The notes: a model not told the origin generated them from the letters alone. A stretch of DNA of 64,000 nt from Hippopus hippopus (GCA_946811185.2 OX328103.1:29432172-29496171), one strand, 5' to 3'; counted from the stretch's first letter, positions 10,717-22,889 are shown. Made by a program: numbers and translations.

Positions 10717-12728
10717 TGGAGCTGTTAGTCGCAATTTACGAAATGTTAACGCGGGAATGGTCAAGTTTCGGTAGTCTCGCAGAACGGTTAAAACATAGTT
10801 GAAACTTGCCCCATTTTAGACTGTAAACATTTAATAGGAAATATTACTAATTATTTGAAAATTCCTAAAGTTTACAAGATTATCTAAAAGACTTGTTTTA
10901 TCAGACTACCCTGTGTTTTGTTAAAAAAGTCATGCCCAGTACATGTAACAAATTGTCTGAATTTGCGCTGATGTTCCTCTGTATACGAGTAATTCGGAAA
11001 GAAACTGCGGAATACAAGCCCAGTACTAGTAAAACCGTAGAAGGACAGTCAATTGTAACCGTGATATGACTGGTAGAACTGTAAAATGACCTTCTAGTTA
11101 ACCATCTTTCCAAATATTTAAAAGCTAATTAATAATTGGCCACTGATATTTCGTAACATGTTTGTTAAACCAATAAAAGGTATTCTATATATGACGGCAA
11201 TGTAACCAAAGGGTCAGTGTAGGATCACAAGGGAGTCGCCTGTTCAACTCAATTAAAGAATAAAAAATGCCTTTATAAGAATTAAGACAAGCTCACAGGT
11301 TTTCTTGGCACCGTGTCGAGATGCAGTAGAATCTCAATTTATCAAACGTTTCTTGTTTTGGGAATGAAAAAAAAAAAGAAAAAATGAAAACGGACTTTTT
11401 TGTTGAGAATGTGCTGCCAGTTCATTGAAACACTACTCTAGGCTAGACATTATCGTCAGTTTACTTTTGGAAATGTGGTTTTAACAATGCGCCCCGAAAA
11501 GATATTTCAGCACGAGTTCAAATTTTCGTATTGCTCTTACCGTCCAGAAAACAGTCGTACCCGTACACAGTTTCTTTGAAGAGAAGTAATACTACAGTCC
11601 AAATAGAACCTCAAATGGGATCAAGACCCTCCTTTTACTAGACGTCACTCTGAGTTGAGGTAGATGTACATATACTTGTTAAATAAAGAAAAAAGTATGT
11701 ACCTAAAAGTAACCGTTTTCGATCGGATAATTAAAAACGGTAGATGAGCTTTGAATTCCACATAGCAGTAAGTACTTATACATAAATGTTTTAATGTAAA
11801 CATAGACTTTTTGACACAAGTAATTATTGAACTCGTGTCAAACTACGAATTAATTCTTTATCAAATTTTCCACGTAAAGAATGACACTTAGACATGTATT
11901 TGAAATTTAAACAGTTTCATTTCCGTAGTTTGAATTTATTCATGTCTTGAGGAGCAGGTGAAATTTGGGTTTGCGATAACGTTTGCATTCAACATGTAGT
12001 ACTTCTTGCACTGCAACCGTACACACCATAGTTTTCATGATAGAGAAAATTATGTGTTTTGTCCTAAATTTTGTCCACAGAGTATGCCCAAATCTAGATA
12101 AGAACTTATCAAATTACAGAGAAAAGTTTTTACTGCCCGGTTACTGTGACGGCAAGACGCAAAACATCTCTATATCTCATTGTCTAACAATTGTTTTTTT
12201 ACGTATGAATAATACCTGGACGTAGTTCCCCCATGATCTAAGATGTTATATAACTAGGATTAGTTTGTCTGCACATTCTGTACAAACTGTAAGATTTGGT
12301 CTAAAAAGAATTCCAAGACCCGAATAGATTGTCTGCATTGTGGTCTTGATGAAACAGCAGACACAATGCCGTTTCATATAGTGTATGTCAAAGTTTTGAT
12401 ACAGTTGGAAAAGGAAAATATCTACCAATGTTTTTCGTCATGAAACTTTTTATGAACTTTAAACTTTGCCAGTTGGTTCAATTAAAAAAAAAAAATCTAT
12501 AATATCGCTTACGTCCTTAAAGAAGCTTTTTCTTGCCAAACAAAACCAATAAAAGGGAAATAAACATTTAATTGTTGAAAATCACTGATAATATTACTTT
12601 AGATTGTTATTTTTCCCTCCTTAACTTACTCTCCAAAACATTTTATGTTAATTTCATCATTTATTTCTTTTACAGCTGTAATTATTAGATAATGTTTTTT
12701 GCCTTCCTGTGATACATGTGTAGTAGTA
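10717..12728. other. no recognised feature
   Basis: About 2 kb of unique sequence. It holds several 70 to 80 codon open frames with no recognisable domain, which I treat as chance. Confidence 0.5.
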
Positions 12729-12973
12729 TGTCTAAGTCACTTTCTGTGAAAAAGAGGCTAAATGCATCTGTAAAAAGTATCGTTCCATGTCAGCCAGTCC
12801 GGTTTGCGCAGGCTGACATGGGTCGAAACTTTTTTTTTGCCGAATTTTCTGTATATCTAAGGACCTTTCTACCTCCGATTTCAGCAAGTTCTTGGAAAAA
12901 AGTGGATTTTATATGTACAATGGATTACAGAGCTGCATTAAGCCCCCCCCCCCCCTTTTGCCAGAGCGCCGCT
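12729..12973 (+). mobile_element. family C element with poly-C tract
   Basis: Left end AAGTCACTTTCTGTGAAAAA is decayed. The palindrome ATGTCAGCCAGTCCGGTTTG is shortened. The right end has a run of about 14 C, an expansion of the CCCCC in the terminal repeat, before TTTTGCCAGAGCGCCGCTC. Confidence 0.75.
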
Positions 12974-13004
12974 CATTTGTATTGTCAAGTGGTGAGACTG
13001 ACGA

Positions 13005-13062
13005 TGAACCCTTTGTACTTGTAATTAATAAACTTTTGTTCTGTTCTATTCTGTTCTGCTCC
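13005..13062 (+). mobile_element. retroelement 3' tail, pentamer repeats
   Basis: TTGTACTTGTAATTAATAAA leads into TTCTG/TTCTA pentamers. An AATAAA signal followed by a short tandem repeat is how many non-LTR elements end. A minus-strand tail with the same pentamer lies at 55383. No coding part is seen upstream. Confidence 0.4.
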
Positions 13063-14260
13063 TCAAAAATAAATAACTGTAAATGGTTCGAAACCCTCTA
13101 ATTTAAACCCAAATATTTAAATGTAATGTAAAGGTTTAAGCCAATGTAGAAATGTTGATATAATGATTATCATGATTTTGTATAAATTTTAGAAAAGAGT
13201 CAAATAATCTCAATAGAGATAAGAACACAGTAAAATCATGTGCTCACTGAAGGCATGCATTAGATATCAATCAAATGGTGACTTTTTTTACTTTAACAAA
13301 ACAAGAACGTAACCACAGCATTACTTAAAAGAATACGTGTGCTAAAGTTCACACATATGTCAACAATTGCCAGGACAAGGTAGAGTAGCCATTAGTGCAC
13401 ATGCCATATAGGTTTAACTAAGGGGATGTCAGTTCCTACTACGGTCAATATTCTGTCCCAGTTGCGATGAAAGTTACTGCGAAAAAAATTATCCATACTT
13501 TCCTGTTGAACACGTTACTGCAATTCTTTATGTATGAAATCAGTCATTGGCTTTAAAAGCAGATTTTCTAGCAGTGTTTTCAAAGCTGTCATTCCTGTCC
13601 ACACGACGGAAAAATCAAATTACAGAACTGGAACCAGAAAGAAAAAAAAAAAAGATACAAATTTAAACTTGTTTAATTACTGTTTCCAGTTGTTTTTTTT
13701 TTTGCTCTTTGTCTCTAGTATGAGGTGTTGTCTACAGATTTTAAAACTTATTCCTTTTTCGTTTTGCTATAGAAATAATAATAATCCAGAACTATCCAGT
13801 CGCGAAAGCTTCTGAGAAAAGCAACATCGATCTTGAAATAATGTCAGATAGTTCTTTTAGCTGAGCTAGATTGAGCATGATGTCTCTACAGCAACAACAA
13901 CTAGTTCTTGAATGTAAAAGTATTATTCCAAATTCCTCATTTATTCTCGGGAGAAATGTTGGGGCAATAGAAATATTTGTCATTTGTAAAATCTGTGAGA
14001 CCCTAAATGAAAATATTTGCTTCTCATTGAATCCTCTTTATGCCGTGGACAATGTGACAGATTCACATACAAAACTAATTTACCCTTTTTCTCGTGATTA
14101 ATTAATCAAATGTACTGACAATGGCAATGAAGTTTGGTCTGAAAATCGGGGGACACGCTTCCACTCCAAAATAAAACAAATAATTTGATGACGGCCTGAG
14201 CGCCCCTGCACGCGAAATCTCCGGGGATCCGCCTTAAATGTTTGTCAGACATAAGATTCA

Positions 14261-14264
<4 letters not shown>
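13063..14264. other. no recognised feature
   Basis: Unique sequence with A and T runs at 13638 and 13695. Nothing else seen. Confidence 0.5.

Positions 14265-14333
<69 letters not shown>
14265..14333 (+). repeat. (AG)n microsatellite
   Basis: An uninterrupted GA dinucleotide run of about 69 bases, followed by TCTCTATC. Confidence 0.98.
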
Positions 14334-14335
<2 letters not shown>

Positions 14336-14396
14336 TCTATCTTGTATGGTATAATTTCGTAACATTTTATGAGGATGTTAATTCATCACTTCATTG

Positions 14397-14609
14397 TTAA
14401 CCCCTTCAACGCCATAGGCGAAAACAGTGACTTTAGCGGACGGCATAGATCAAGATCAGACTACACAGAACGTGCAGTCTGATTTTTGATCTATACCGTC
14501 CGCTTGGTTAGAGAAGCCTATACAATCAAAATCTTTGTAAGTTTCAATGGATTGTATTTAGAGCCGCCGAAAGAGGTCGGGTTTATTTATTTGGCACTGA
14601 AACAGTTAA
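14397..14609 (+). mobile_element. family B2 palindromic MITE (reference copy)
   Basis: Starts TTAACCCCTTCAACGCCATA and ends TGGCACTGAAACAGTTAA. The hairpin pairs ATCAAGATCAGACTACAC with GTGCAGTCTGATTTTTGAT inside GACGGCATAG / CTATACCGTC. The right half carries CCGCCGAAAGAGGTCGGG. Confidence 0.85.
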
Positions 14610-14711
14610 GTAATAGAGACTAATATTTTTCTTTCTCCCATTCCAGTTTTATTCTAATATTTAACATTTGACCTCAGATCATACCTAATAACTTAAAAAC
14701 TTAAAGGGGGT

Positions 14712-14905
14712 CTTCTGTGGTTTGATAGTTTGATCTTGTAGAAGACTTGGTTCGATCCTGCTGGAAGCATCTATTACGTGGAAGTGTCATGGCAGATACT
14801 GCAGCCTGAGTCCCAGCCTAGCAATGGCCAAAGCATCGAAAGACTTGACACAGTAAGTTGTCGCCGTGATATAACTGAAATATTGCTGAATTAAAATGTT
14901 TAGGA
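14712..14905 (+). mobile_element. SINE, diverged
   Basis: The head is weak; TTGGTTCGATCC serves as box B. The body reads GCCTGAGTCCCAGCCTAGCA and the 3' block is GATATAACTGAAATATTGCT. Confidence 0.65.
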
Positions 14906-14965
14906 CAAACATTTTCCTTTCACTTCCATCTCAATGATTTTTTGGCAAACGATTTATGTTGTCTA

Positions 14966-15126
14966 GGGTCCGTATTCACCAACTATTCTTAATTTCATTC
15001 TTGGTCTTGCTCTAGGTTTAGAATACACAAACTCTGATTTTGTTTAAAAAAATGGTTACTTTCAAATTTAGAAAATTCTTGGGAATATGATTAAGACATT
15101 CTTAGGAATGCTTGGTGAATTTAGGC
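14966..15126. mobile_element. family E foldback
   Basis: Starts GGGTCCGTATTCACCAAC and ends GCTTGGTGAATTTAGGCC. The central part is shortened, with TTTAAAAAAATGG replacing the usual TTTAGCCAATC. Confidence 0.75.
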
Positions 15127-15649
15127 CATGCTGTTTTTTTTTGACAAAGACGCAAAAAAGCAATATTTCAAAAAGAAAAAACTAACATCATTCGAAGATA
15201 GAAATTGATTTATTTTCCAAGCTGATAGTTTAAATTCTGGAGGACCTACTGTTTTTGCTACCACAACAGAGTTTCTTCTCAAGCAAGATGTCAAAACCTC
15301 TCATAAGGGCTACCTACCTATTCCCCGAGAGAATGCTTCTCTAACGTTTTAGATAATATTTTATTAAATACCCGACCCAATGGCACTAAACTTTTGATAT
15401 GATTATATGAACTTGGTTTTGGGCTTAGGTACTAATTTTGTACTTTACACCGAAAATAAGTTGCTGGGTCAACTTAGAAACGTGGAATGATTAAAGGAAT
15501 TGAGAACATAAAATTACTTCAAGGCAAGTTTTATAGACATGACCTTCATTGTACGTCAATAAATCTTTTGTAATACATGTATTTGTGTGTAAAAAGGCAG
15601 TTGTTTATCATCTTTGGAGCTGGACCACCATTTTTTGTTTTGTAAGCAA
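15127..15649. other. no recognised feature
   Basis: Unique sequence. Nothing seen. Confidence 0.5.
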
Positions 15650-15762
15650 GACAGCACTATATCACATAATCTCCCACATTTCCAGAGTAATATATCCATT
15701 ACGAATTTTCTTATCTTACACACGTTTGAGACGTCATAGGATCATTATTTTATTTCAAAAGC
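15650..15762 (-). repeat. element K internal segment
   Basis: ATATCACATAATCTCCC, AGTAATATATCCATTACGAA, TTTTCTTATCTTACACACG and TTTGAGACGTCATAGGA match the copies at 7264 and, inverted, 4535. Confidence 0.6.
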
Positions 15763-17098
15763 ATTGTAATCCTGCGCGTTATTTCCAAAAAATACAGCCG
15801 ACATAAAGTACCCGGTCAATTCAACTGTCAAAATTGCTGACTTTAATAAAGTTAAAGTTTGTTTTACTTTTAGATTTAAAATCAAGAAGTTATATATCAG
15901 ATACTGTATAACTATGTTTTACCCAAACGTACACTCATGTCAAAGTATTGAGTAGGTCTCATTCATAAATATAAAGGTTTCGCATTGATATAAACATGTA
16001 ACTCTGAGATAAAGATTTGTGATAAACAAAATAGTAGCCAAAGGCTTACTAAACAGCATTTTTCTAGGCTCGTGCAATAAAATTCTCATCTTACACGCCA
16101 AATTATGTCAGGTCCTTTATATAACGAGGAACCTTAAAAATGACCACTTTTTGGATGGCACACTCCTTCGGGCTTCATCTGAATATATTGGTTTCAAGGG
16201 ACCTCGTTTTCATGAAATCTACGATTACCAAAAAGAATCGAGCGTTTGATGGATTTGTACCACTTGACCGGTTGAATAAATGCCAAATCCATCAGAGAAC
16301 TTCAATGGCAAGCCTTAAAAACAATATTGGAGGCCTTAAGATCCAATCAGTCTTTCTGTAGTTAACCTTTAACTGTGCACAAAACAAATCCATTGATTAT
16401 AAAAAAGTGAACACTCTCAGGGGACCTTTTGTCTCAGCACCCGTGATGTTTTTTATGCGTTGACATATTACAAGGTGTTGGAATCGATGGAAACTTGCAC
16501 CAATCATTAGTAACTACTTAACAAGGGAACTGACTTCATTGGATTAATTCACACATTCGGATACCTTTGGGACTGATGGTTTTCTCACTGTTGGATTAGC
16601 ATCTCTACAAAAGCAAATTAAAGATCCTTTATTGAGCGCTCAATCATTTAGTCAACGAGCGTGTGCCAATATAAATTCTGGTCTAATTTTCCACTCGTCA
16701 GATGTTGAGCTAATATTAGGACATAATTGAAAATTGGTGGTGAACCCGGGAAGGCGAATTACTTTTGAATATTACAATATGGTCGCCAATACCCTTAATT
16801 AAATAATTCATCTGGCGAAAAAAAATGATCAAGTCATTCTAGTATGGTGATTGTAACTATTATCGAAAAGGGTCTTTTGGGTTCCTTTCAAACTGGGTAT
16901 TTTTCAATAAAGGAGCAATTACAAAATGGAGAAGTAAACTGGATTTTTGGTGAATGGATAAAATAGTGTGCTAAGAGAAGTTGTCGTTGATATGGAAGCT
17001 TTTTTTATTTGGCCCCTTTTTCCAAACAGGCAATATAAACGTCAATGCCCGTCTTCATGCCAGAAAAGCCAGGGTTAAAATAATGACATTAGAGGACA
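15763..17098. other. no recognised feature
   Basis: About 1.3 kb of unique sequence with no recognised repeat or gene. Confidence 0.5.
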
Positions 17099-17099
17099 A

Positions 17100-17132
<33 letters not shown>
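17099..17132 (+). repeat. (AAT)n microsatellite
   Basis: Eleven uninterrupted AAT units. A shorter run lies at 17459. Confidence 0.95.
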
Positions 17133-17133
<1 letters not shown>

Positions 17134-17167
17134 CTGTTGGACAATTATTCAAATTATTATTATAACA

Positions 17168-17346
17168 GGGTCCGTATTCAACAACCATTCTTTAAAGACA
17201 TTCTTAGTCTTATTCTAAATTTGAAAGTAAAACAACTTCTGATTGGCTAAACCAAAAGGTTTAGCCAATCCGAAGTTCTTTTACTTTCTAAATCTACGTA
17301 TAATTAGACAAAGAATTTTCCTGAAAATGGTTGGTAATACGGACCC
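17168..17346. mobile_element. family E foldback
   Basis: Ends GGGTCCGTATTCAACAACC and GGTTGGTAATACGGACCC, centre GATTGGCTAAACCAAAAGG / TTTAGCCAATC. Starts 35 bases after the AAT run. Confidence 0.85.
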
Positions 17347-17389
17347 AGATGTTCGGACATATGCACTGTCGTTTTGTTCCAAACACTTT

Positions 17390-17460
17390 AGTAAGAGAGA
17401 CAAGAGACAAGACAATACTTTATTGACTTAAACTCTACAGTTTCTCGTCAAACATTAAAA
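17390..17460 (-). mobile_element. retroelement 3' tail, minus strand
   Basis: Read on the minus strand, AGTCAATAAAGTATTG leads into TCTTG/TCTC short repeats ending near 17390. This fits a non-LTR 3' end. The upstream part (17460-17640, rich in AATAAT and GATAATG) may be its 3' UTR. Confidence 0.4.
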
Positions 17461-17640
17461 ATAATAATAATAGTACAGTGACTAGCAATAGAATAGTCGA
17501 ACAAAATCAATGATGTTAAAGATAATGCAATGGCAATGATAATGGTAGAAAGACAGATCATAATGATAACTTTGACAATGAAAGCAAATAGATCTTCATT
17601 TATGAAGAAAATAACAATAATAAATGACACTATAGGAAGA

Positions 17641-17998
17641 GAAGCACATAGTTGAACAATGAAAAAGTTGACTCACACGTGACTACCTAAACATTATTCT
17701 ATGTTGTTAATAATTTCCGATCTTCGAGAAAAACTTTGCTTAATAAACTTGGCTAAATTTAAAAGACTATTTCTGTTTTTTGAATTTAATAAGACTTACC
17801 GAAACGATTTAACGCTTGCTTAACCTTTTACGTTGTATTGATTACCGTGTTCAGCAGTACTTCCGGTCGTTGTGTGGAAGCAAATACATGCACCAGGAAA
17901 GTTACTACGACATAGTGTTCCTCTTGTTTTATAACTAAAAGTTTCAACAACTAAATATTGTTATTATTGACAATTTTATTCGAAAACGGTACAAATTT
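17641..17998. other. no recognised feature
   Basis: Unique AT-rich sequence. Confidence 0.5.
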
Positions 17999-18135
17999 GT
18001 TTGATTTTATTAAACTTGTCTAGAAATATGTTATTAAGCTCGCCGTAGGCTCGCTTGATAACACTATTGTAGACTCTTTTAATAAAATTTTATTTTAAAC
18101 GCCAACTTATTTCAGATCCTATTTATCTAACACTC
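17999..18135 (+). repeat. element K left foldback segment
   Basis: TTGATTTTATTAAAC, ATGTTATTAAGCTCGCC, TTTTAATAAAATTTTAT and AAACGCCAACTTATTTCAG correspond to 4290-4412 in element K. Confidence 0.6.
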
Positions 18136-18567
18136 TGCGATAATTCTGTAATATAGTCGACCAATGATTAGCGTTTAAACTATTGCAAGTTAATCGTGGT
18201 GTTTGAAAATTATATTTTTCGATTAAATTAAAGCAGCCTCGTGCAAGCACAGAAGATGAAAATGTAGCGAAGATTAACGAATAATCAACATTAATTTTTC
18301 TAGTTTCAGAAAGTGCCCGATATTTTAGAGATATTTTTATTACAATGTTTGTGATTATTTTCTTTACATTTTACAACCAATCCAACTGGTTTATCTTACA
18401 AGAAAAATGTGTTATTTTTCAATTTGGGGAAACTATTCTAACAACGGAAATTCTTTTGCATCTGAGGTGATATTTATAAAGCCGGACAAGATGGTATCTA
18501 GATAAAACAGATAGCTACTGTGAAATGCAATGACAATTAGCGTAAATCAAGTGATCTCAGGGGCAGT
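18136..18567. other. no recognised feature
   Basis: Unique AT-rich sequence. Confidence 0.5.
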
Positions 18568-18780
18568 TTAACTTTTTACTAGAGGATTCCGTTTTTGGAA
18601 GACCTTTAGAAAACATTTTGGGAAAAGGAGGAAATGCAGGATCAGAGCAGTATATCCTTTACACCCCAGTTGTCGATCCTTTCAAAGACAAGATAGTCAA
18701 TTGAGGAACATTTTAGTTGTCGTCTGTAAATGTTTTCAATCTGGACGTGTCTAACATTTTGCCGTATGGTAAAGTGTTAT
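18568..18780 (+). mobile_element. family A, right hairpin arm lost
   Basis: Starts TTAACTTTTTACTAG and ends GTATGGTAAAGTGTTAT. The left arm GGGAAAAGGAGGAAATGCAG is intact but is followed by unrelated bases and not by its partner. Confidence 0.7.
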
Positions 18781-19021
18781 CTAAATAAATATGACATCTC
18801 GGAAGATGCGAAAAACTTGACACGATTTTTGTCATATTTACAAATTACCGGAACAACAAGGTACCTAATCGCGTCACTTAAAAACAGTTTATTTATTTCT
18901 TAAAGGGACATGGACTGTAAATGTATTCTTGAAAAAAAAATCTTCCATTAGATGTACCATTATTCCCTATGTGAACTTTAGAGATTTATATGTAAACTGT
19001 CAGAGTTTAAGACATTCACAA

Positions 19022-19251
19022 TAAAACCCTTTACCAAACAATTCCGTATTTTTACAACCCTGTAGAAAGATGGTTTAGAAAACATTGTGAGAAAAGGAGA
19101 AAATGCTGGTAAACAGCATTTTCTCCTTTTCCCGCAATTTTGTCTACTCCTTTTAAAGACAAATCTCATTATTTGAGCCGTATTTGATATGTCGTTTCCA
19201 AAGGTTTTCAATTTGGACAAGTCTGAATATTGTCACGTCGTAAAGAATTAA
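19022..19251 (+). mobile_element. family A palindromic MITE
   Basis: Starts TAAAACCCTTTACCAAAC and ends TCGTAAAGAATTAA. The hairpin GAGAAAATGCTGGTAAACAGC is near perfect. Confidence 0.85.
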
Positions 19252-19447
19252 CCTAGTATCTCTGGCAGTCGATGTTTGCGTCGCCTTTGGTTACATTCTA
19301 GAAACAACTCGTATCGAGCGATTTCTCCCCTTTGCCACACTGTTTTCACATTGAATCGTGTAATTCTATTTAAAATTGAAGCGTGTTTACTATCGTTAGT
19401 TTTGAAAAGCTGGCTACAACTGTGTCCTGTAAATACTACACAGAAGA

Positions 19448-19565
19448 TTGTCCTCTCTCTCTCTCTCTATCTCTCGTCTTCTTCTTCTTCTTTTTCTTCT
19501 TCTTCCTTTTCTTCTTCTTCTTCTTCTTCATTTCTTCTTTTTTCCTCTTCTTCCTGTCTACCTTT
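19448..19565 (+). repeat. (CT)n then (TTC)n tract
   Basis: CTCTCTCTCTCTCTATCTCT passes into interrupted TTC/TCC repeats up to about 19565. Open frames across it are serine or phenylalanine runs with no meaning. Confidence 0.9.
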
Positions 19566-19689
19566 TTCTCTTTTACGCCATACCGTGCTAAACTGATATT
19601 GCTTACTGCCAAAAAATAGATATAGATTTAGTAAAATTAATCATTATTCAATGTTTCTTTTAAGGATTTAACCATGAATAAAGAAAAGT

Positions 19690-19774
19690 GGTGAGTGTAA
19701 GCTAAGATCTGATCTTGGTCTACACTTTGCGTAAAACAGATATACGGCTACGAACGGCACGATAAGGGTTAACA
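19690..19774. mobile_element. family B fragment, right half
   Basis: GATCTGATCTTGGTCTACAC and the end CACGATAAGGGTTAA are present, with only one hairpin arm. Confidence 0.5.
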
Positions 19775-20011
19775 CCTGGTACAGAGACAGATGTACAAAA
19801 TATCGCAATGACACGTACAATATTTATTTGACTGACACTCGAAATCCGTTTTCTTATTCATTATAATGATTTTTGAAACTGTGCGTAACTAATCACGTGA
19901 GAGTGACACAGAAATCCTTGAATATTTCAGTCCAATACCGTATTTCCTCTTTCACCAGACGAAAAAAAAATAGGCGTTCCTATATTGAGAGCATTTTCAG
20001 ACGCCAAATTT

Positions 20012-20285
20012 ATATGGCCCGAAACACGCGAAAAAGGGCATTCGGACATTTGCGTAAAGTGTCGTTCCGGATCAGCCTGCGCAGTCCGCGTAGGCTAATC
20101 CGAAACGACACTTTCCGTTTTGATATAATTTTCTGTTTTGCGCAAGTCTACTGTAGGACAAAATCTAATGTAGTCGTAAAGTGCTATCTCGGATTAGCCT
20201 GAGCGTACTGCGCAGGCTGATCCGAGACGACACTTTACGCAAATGTCCGAATGCCCCTTTTCGCATGTTTAGCAGGCCAATTATA
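20012..20285. mobile_element. family D element with two palindromes
   Basis: Ends ATGGCCCGAAACACGCGAAA and TTTTCGCATGTTTAGCAGGC, with GGGCATTCGGACATTTGCGT continuing the inverted repeat inward. Each side carries its own palindrome: GATCAGCCTGCGCAGTCCG / CGTAGGCTAATC on the left and GATTAGCCTGAGCG / CTGCGCAGGCTGATC on the right. The spacer reads TTTTCTGTTTTGCGCAAG. Confidence 0.85.
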
Positions 20286-20446
20286 TCAAATGAAGTTTAA
20301 GTGATTGTTTTTGTCTTTTAATTGGTAGAATTCCTAAAACATGGGTATAGGAGACAAATGTGGTTATGATTGGTTTCTTCGTGTTTGATGTGTCGAAATC
20401 CGTCGTTTTCGGGGTCGTAAAAAAAAAAGTGAAGGGTTATCTCGCT

Positions 20447-20672
20447 TTAATTCTTCACCAGACAATCCCGTGTTTTAACGAACCTGATAAAGAAGACCTT
20501 AGAAAGCATTGTTGGAAAAGGAGAAATGCTGGTAGCCAGAATTTTGTCCTCTTCTTACAAAGTATTCCATCCTTTTGAAAGAAACTTTTCTTCTTTTTAG
20601 CCAGTTTTGATTAGTAGCAAGTGTTTTCAATTTGGACAAGTGTTCAATTTTGTTGTATGGTAAAAGAGTTAA
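20447..20672 (+). mobile_element. family A palindromic MITE, decayed hairpin
   Basis: Starts TTAATTCTTCACCAGAC and ends TATGGTAAAAGAGTTAA. The right arm is mutated (AGCCAGAATTTTGTCCTC). Confidence 0.8.
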
Positions 20673-20707
20673 CTTGAACCTTCCCTTGTCCACAGCTGTT
20701 AAATCCT

Positions 20708-20919
20708 TTAACCCTTAGCCTGCTAAGCGGGACCCAAGGACCTTTTGCGGACAGTGTAGATCAAGATCAGACTGCACAGAACGTGCAGTCTGATCTTGGA
20801 TCTACACTGTCCGATGAAGAGATATCGTTTTCTTCAAAATGGCTTTGAAATAGCAAGATTCGTGTTTTTACTATCAGTTTGAAAATTACGTTTCATTTAT
20901 TTAGCAGGATAAGGGTTAA
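20708..20919 (+). mobile_element. family B palindromic MITE (reference copy)
   Basis: 212 bp with TTAACCCTTAGCCTGCTAAG at the left and TTTAGCAGGATAAGGGTTAA at the right. The outer stem TTGCGGACAGTGTAGATC pairs with GATCTACACTGTCCGATG, and the inner stem AAGATCAGACTGCAC pairs with GTGCAGTCTGATCTT, only the outer arm being interrupted by single mismatches. A TTTGAAATAGCAA block marks the right half. No open frame. Confidence 0.9.
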
Positions 20920-20959
20920 CTTGCTGAACAGGAGTTCTGATGATTTGGCGAACCGGTGT

Positions 20960-22624
20960 ATCAAAATCAGACTAGGTACTAGGAAATGGGACTATGTACT
21001 AGGAACGTTTAGTATGATAGTATGATAGTACATGTTTATCTACACTGGTTTGGTATCGTTTTAGATTTCTTTAGGCTGAAATATGTCAAAAGTTCTTACA
21101 TTCGGGTCTTTTTTTTGGGGGTCAAGAAATGATTAGTAAGTGTAAACACGAAACCGTAGAAACAGAAATATAAATTAATTTTATTTTTCGAGATAAATAG
21201 TTCGGTCATATTTAGGATGTAAACTTCTCTCCCTACTATTATCCTGGCTCAGATGTCACCGAAGGTATAAAAAATAAAGAGAAAAATATCAACTTATTTT
21301 CAGAAAATTTTACATAATTATAAGAAAAATCCAAGCATGATTATAAGAATTATAAGAAGAATCCAAGCATGATTATACACTATTTTTCTTTTCCATGTTT
21401 TCTTAATGTCTTGAAGTTTACAATATAGTAACATGAAACAAAGCAACATTCTGTAAGCATTATAATATATCGTCATAATGAATTTCACTTTTATCCTTGT
21501 GATTTCTGATATTACTTTTTTTACTTCCAGTATTTCAATTATTTTTCTCCATAATAATTATTCAAATGATTAAAATGACGGCTACATCTCTGTCGTTAAT
21601 TATAATTACAGGTTTGTAGACCTTGGCTTGTCTATTTTTTTGGTATCAATTTTGTTACTGTCGCCATCACATCTATTCACCACCTATAAGATTATAAGTT
21701 TTTCTTTTGTTGTTACACAGTCTTATTCTAGCTACACGGTTTCCGTGTATGTAACTGAAATTCAATGACCTTAAGAATTCAGCTATAGAGAACCAAGGAG
21801 AGCCATCATATGCCTTTTCGTCAAAGTATGGTTATGTTAAATGGATCAGCCGAAAGAATGTAAATGTAGCTATACCTAGAATTTACTACAAAATACTACG
21901 AAATACTTCCTTAATGTGACCACTAACTTGTCCAACATTTTTTTTTTTGTAAGAAGCAACATTAATATCAATATGGAACGTTTTCCTTTGGTTATATTTT
22001 TACGCTGACCAACAGCTGCATTAAGAATGATAACAGAATCACAAGAAGCAACAAAATCAGCAACAAACATGTGACTTTATTTTCAAACATTTCACACGAG
22101 ATAGATCAAGTTTTATATTAGATAGAAATTAGATCAATTCATCTTTATCTGCTTTCTCAATAATAAGGCTATCAGACTGGGACTTCAATTCATTTTTTTA
22201 AAATATATTTTTATATATAAATTGGATCCCAGCTGTGACGGTTAGTGATGCGAAAATGCAAAAATGCATGTAATCGGGACATTGTAATCAGATGCACACC
22301 CAGCCATGCCTCTGAAATATTGACCATATTGATTTGCACGTGTGAAATTATTGAGGGCCTTTTGTCAACACCCTTGAATAAAGCGAATTCTTCCTCCGAT
22401 TATTGAGAGTCTTGATGAAGACCACCGTGATATCTTTCTACAATTCTTTCGAAACGGATTTTGTTTAAGGAGATGTTTCTTTGTTCAAAGCATTGTTCAT
22501 TCTTTTGCCTTTTCCCACACAAATACGTTAATATTGCCAACAGTACTGCGACCGGATAAAGTTACCATCTTGTCTAGTCTGAGAACGGACATTTTCTCAT
22601 TAGAACTGCATTCTCATTTTTTAT
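20960..22624. other. no gene seen; small tandem duplications
   Basis: At 20970-21005 ACTAGGTACTAGGAA is partly repeated, and at 21318-21374 a segment ending AATCCAAGCATGATTATAAG and AATCCAAGCATGATTATACA is duplicated with a spacing of about 34 bases. The rest is unique. Confidence 0.55.
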
Positions 22625-22889
22625 GTGAGTCATGCTCTGTGAAAAGGGGGTATAACGCATTTGATAAAAGTATCGATTCATGCCAGCCTGCGCATTCGTG
22701 CAGGTCTGACACTGGTCGAAACTTTTCACTATTGGTCAATTTCTTCATGTTTAAGGGTTAATCTACCTCATGATTTAGTAGGTTGTTAGACAAATTGGAT
22801 TTGATGGATCTTTAATTATGTGATGACTTGCTTGGTATAATGCATCGTGGAGATGCGTTAAACCTCCCTTTGTCAGAGCGTCGCTCATG
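22625..22889 (+). mobile_element. family C element
   Basis: Ends GAGTCATGCTCTGTGAAAAG and TTTGTCAGAGCGTCGCTC. The palindrome CCAGCCTGCGCATTCG / TGCAGGTCTGAC has an insertion in its right arm. Confidence 0.8.

Noticed and set aside
19276..19619. Serine-rich and phenylalanine-rich open frames
   Set aside because: Produced by the (CT)n and (TTC)n tracts.
20708..20919. Hairpins of families A and B as bacterial terminators or CRISPR repeats
   Set aside because: Copies are dispersed, TTAA-bounded and in eukaryotic repeat context; there is no regular spacing with unique spacers.
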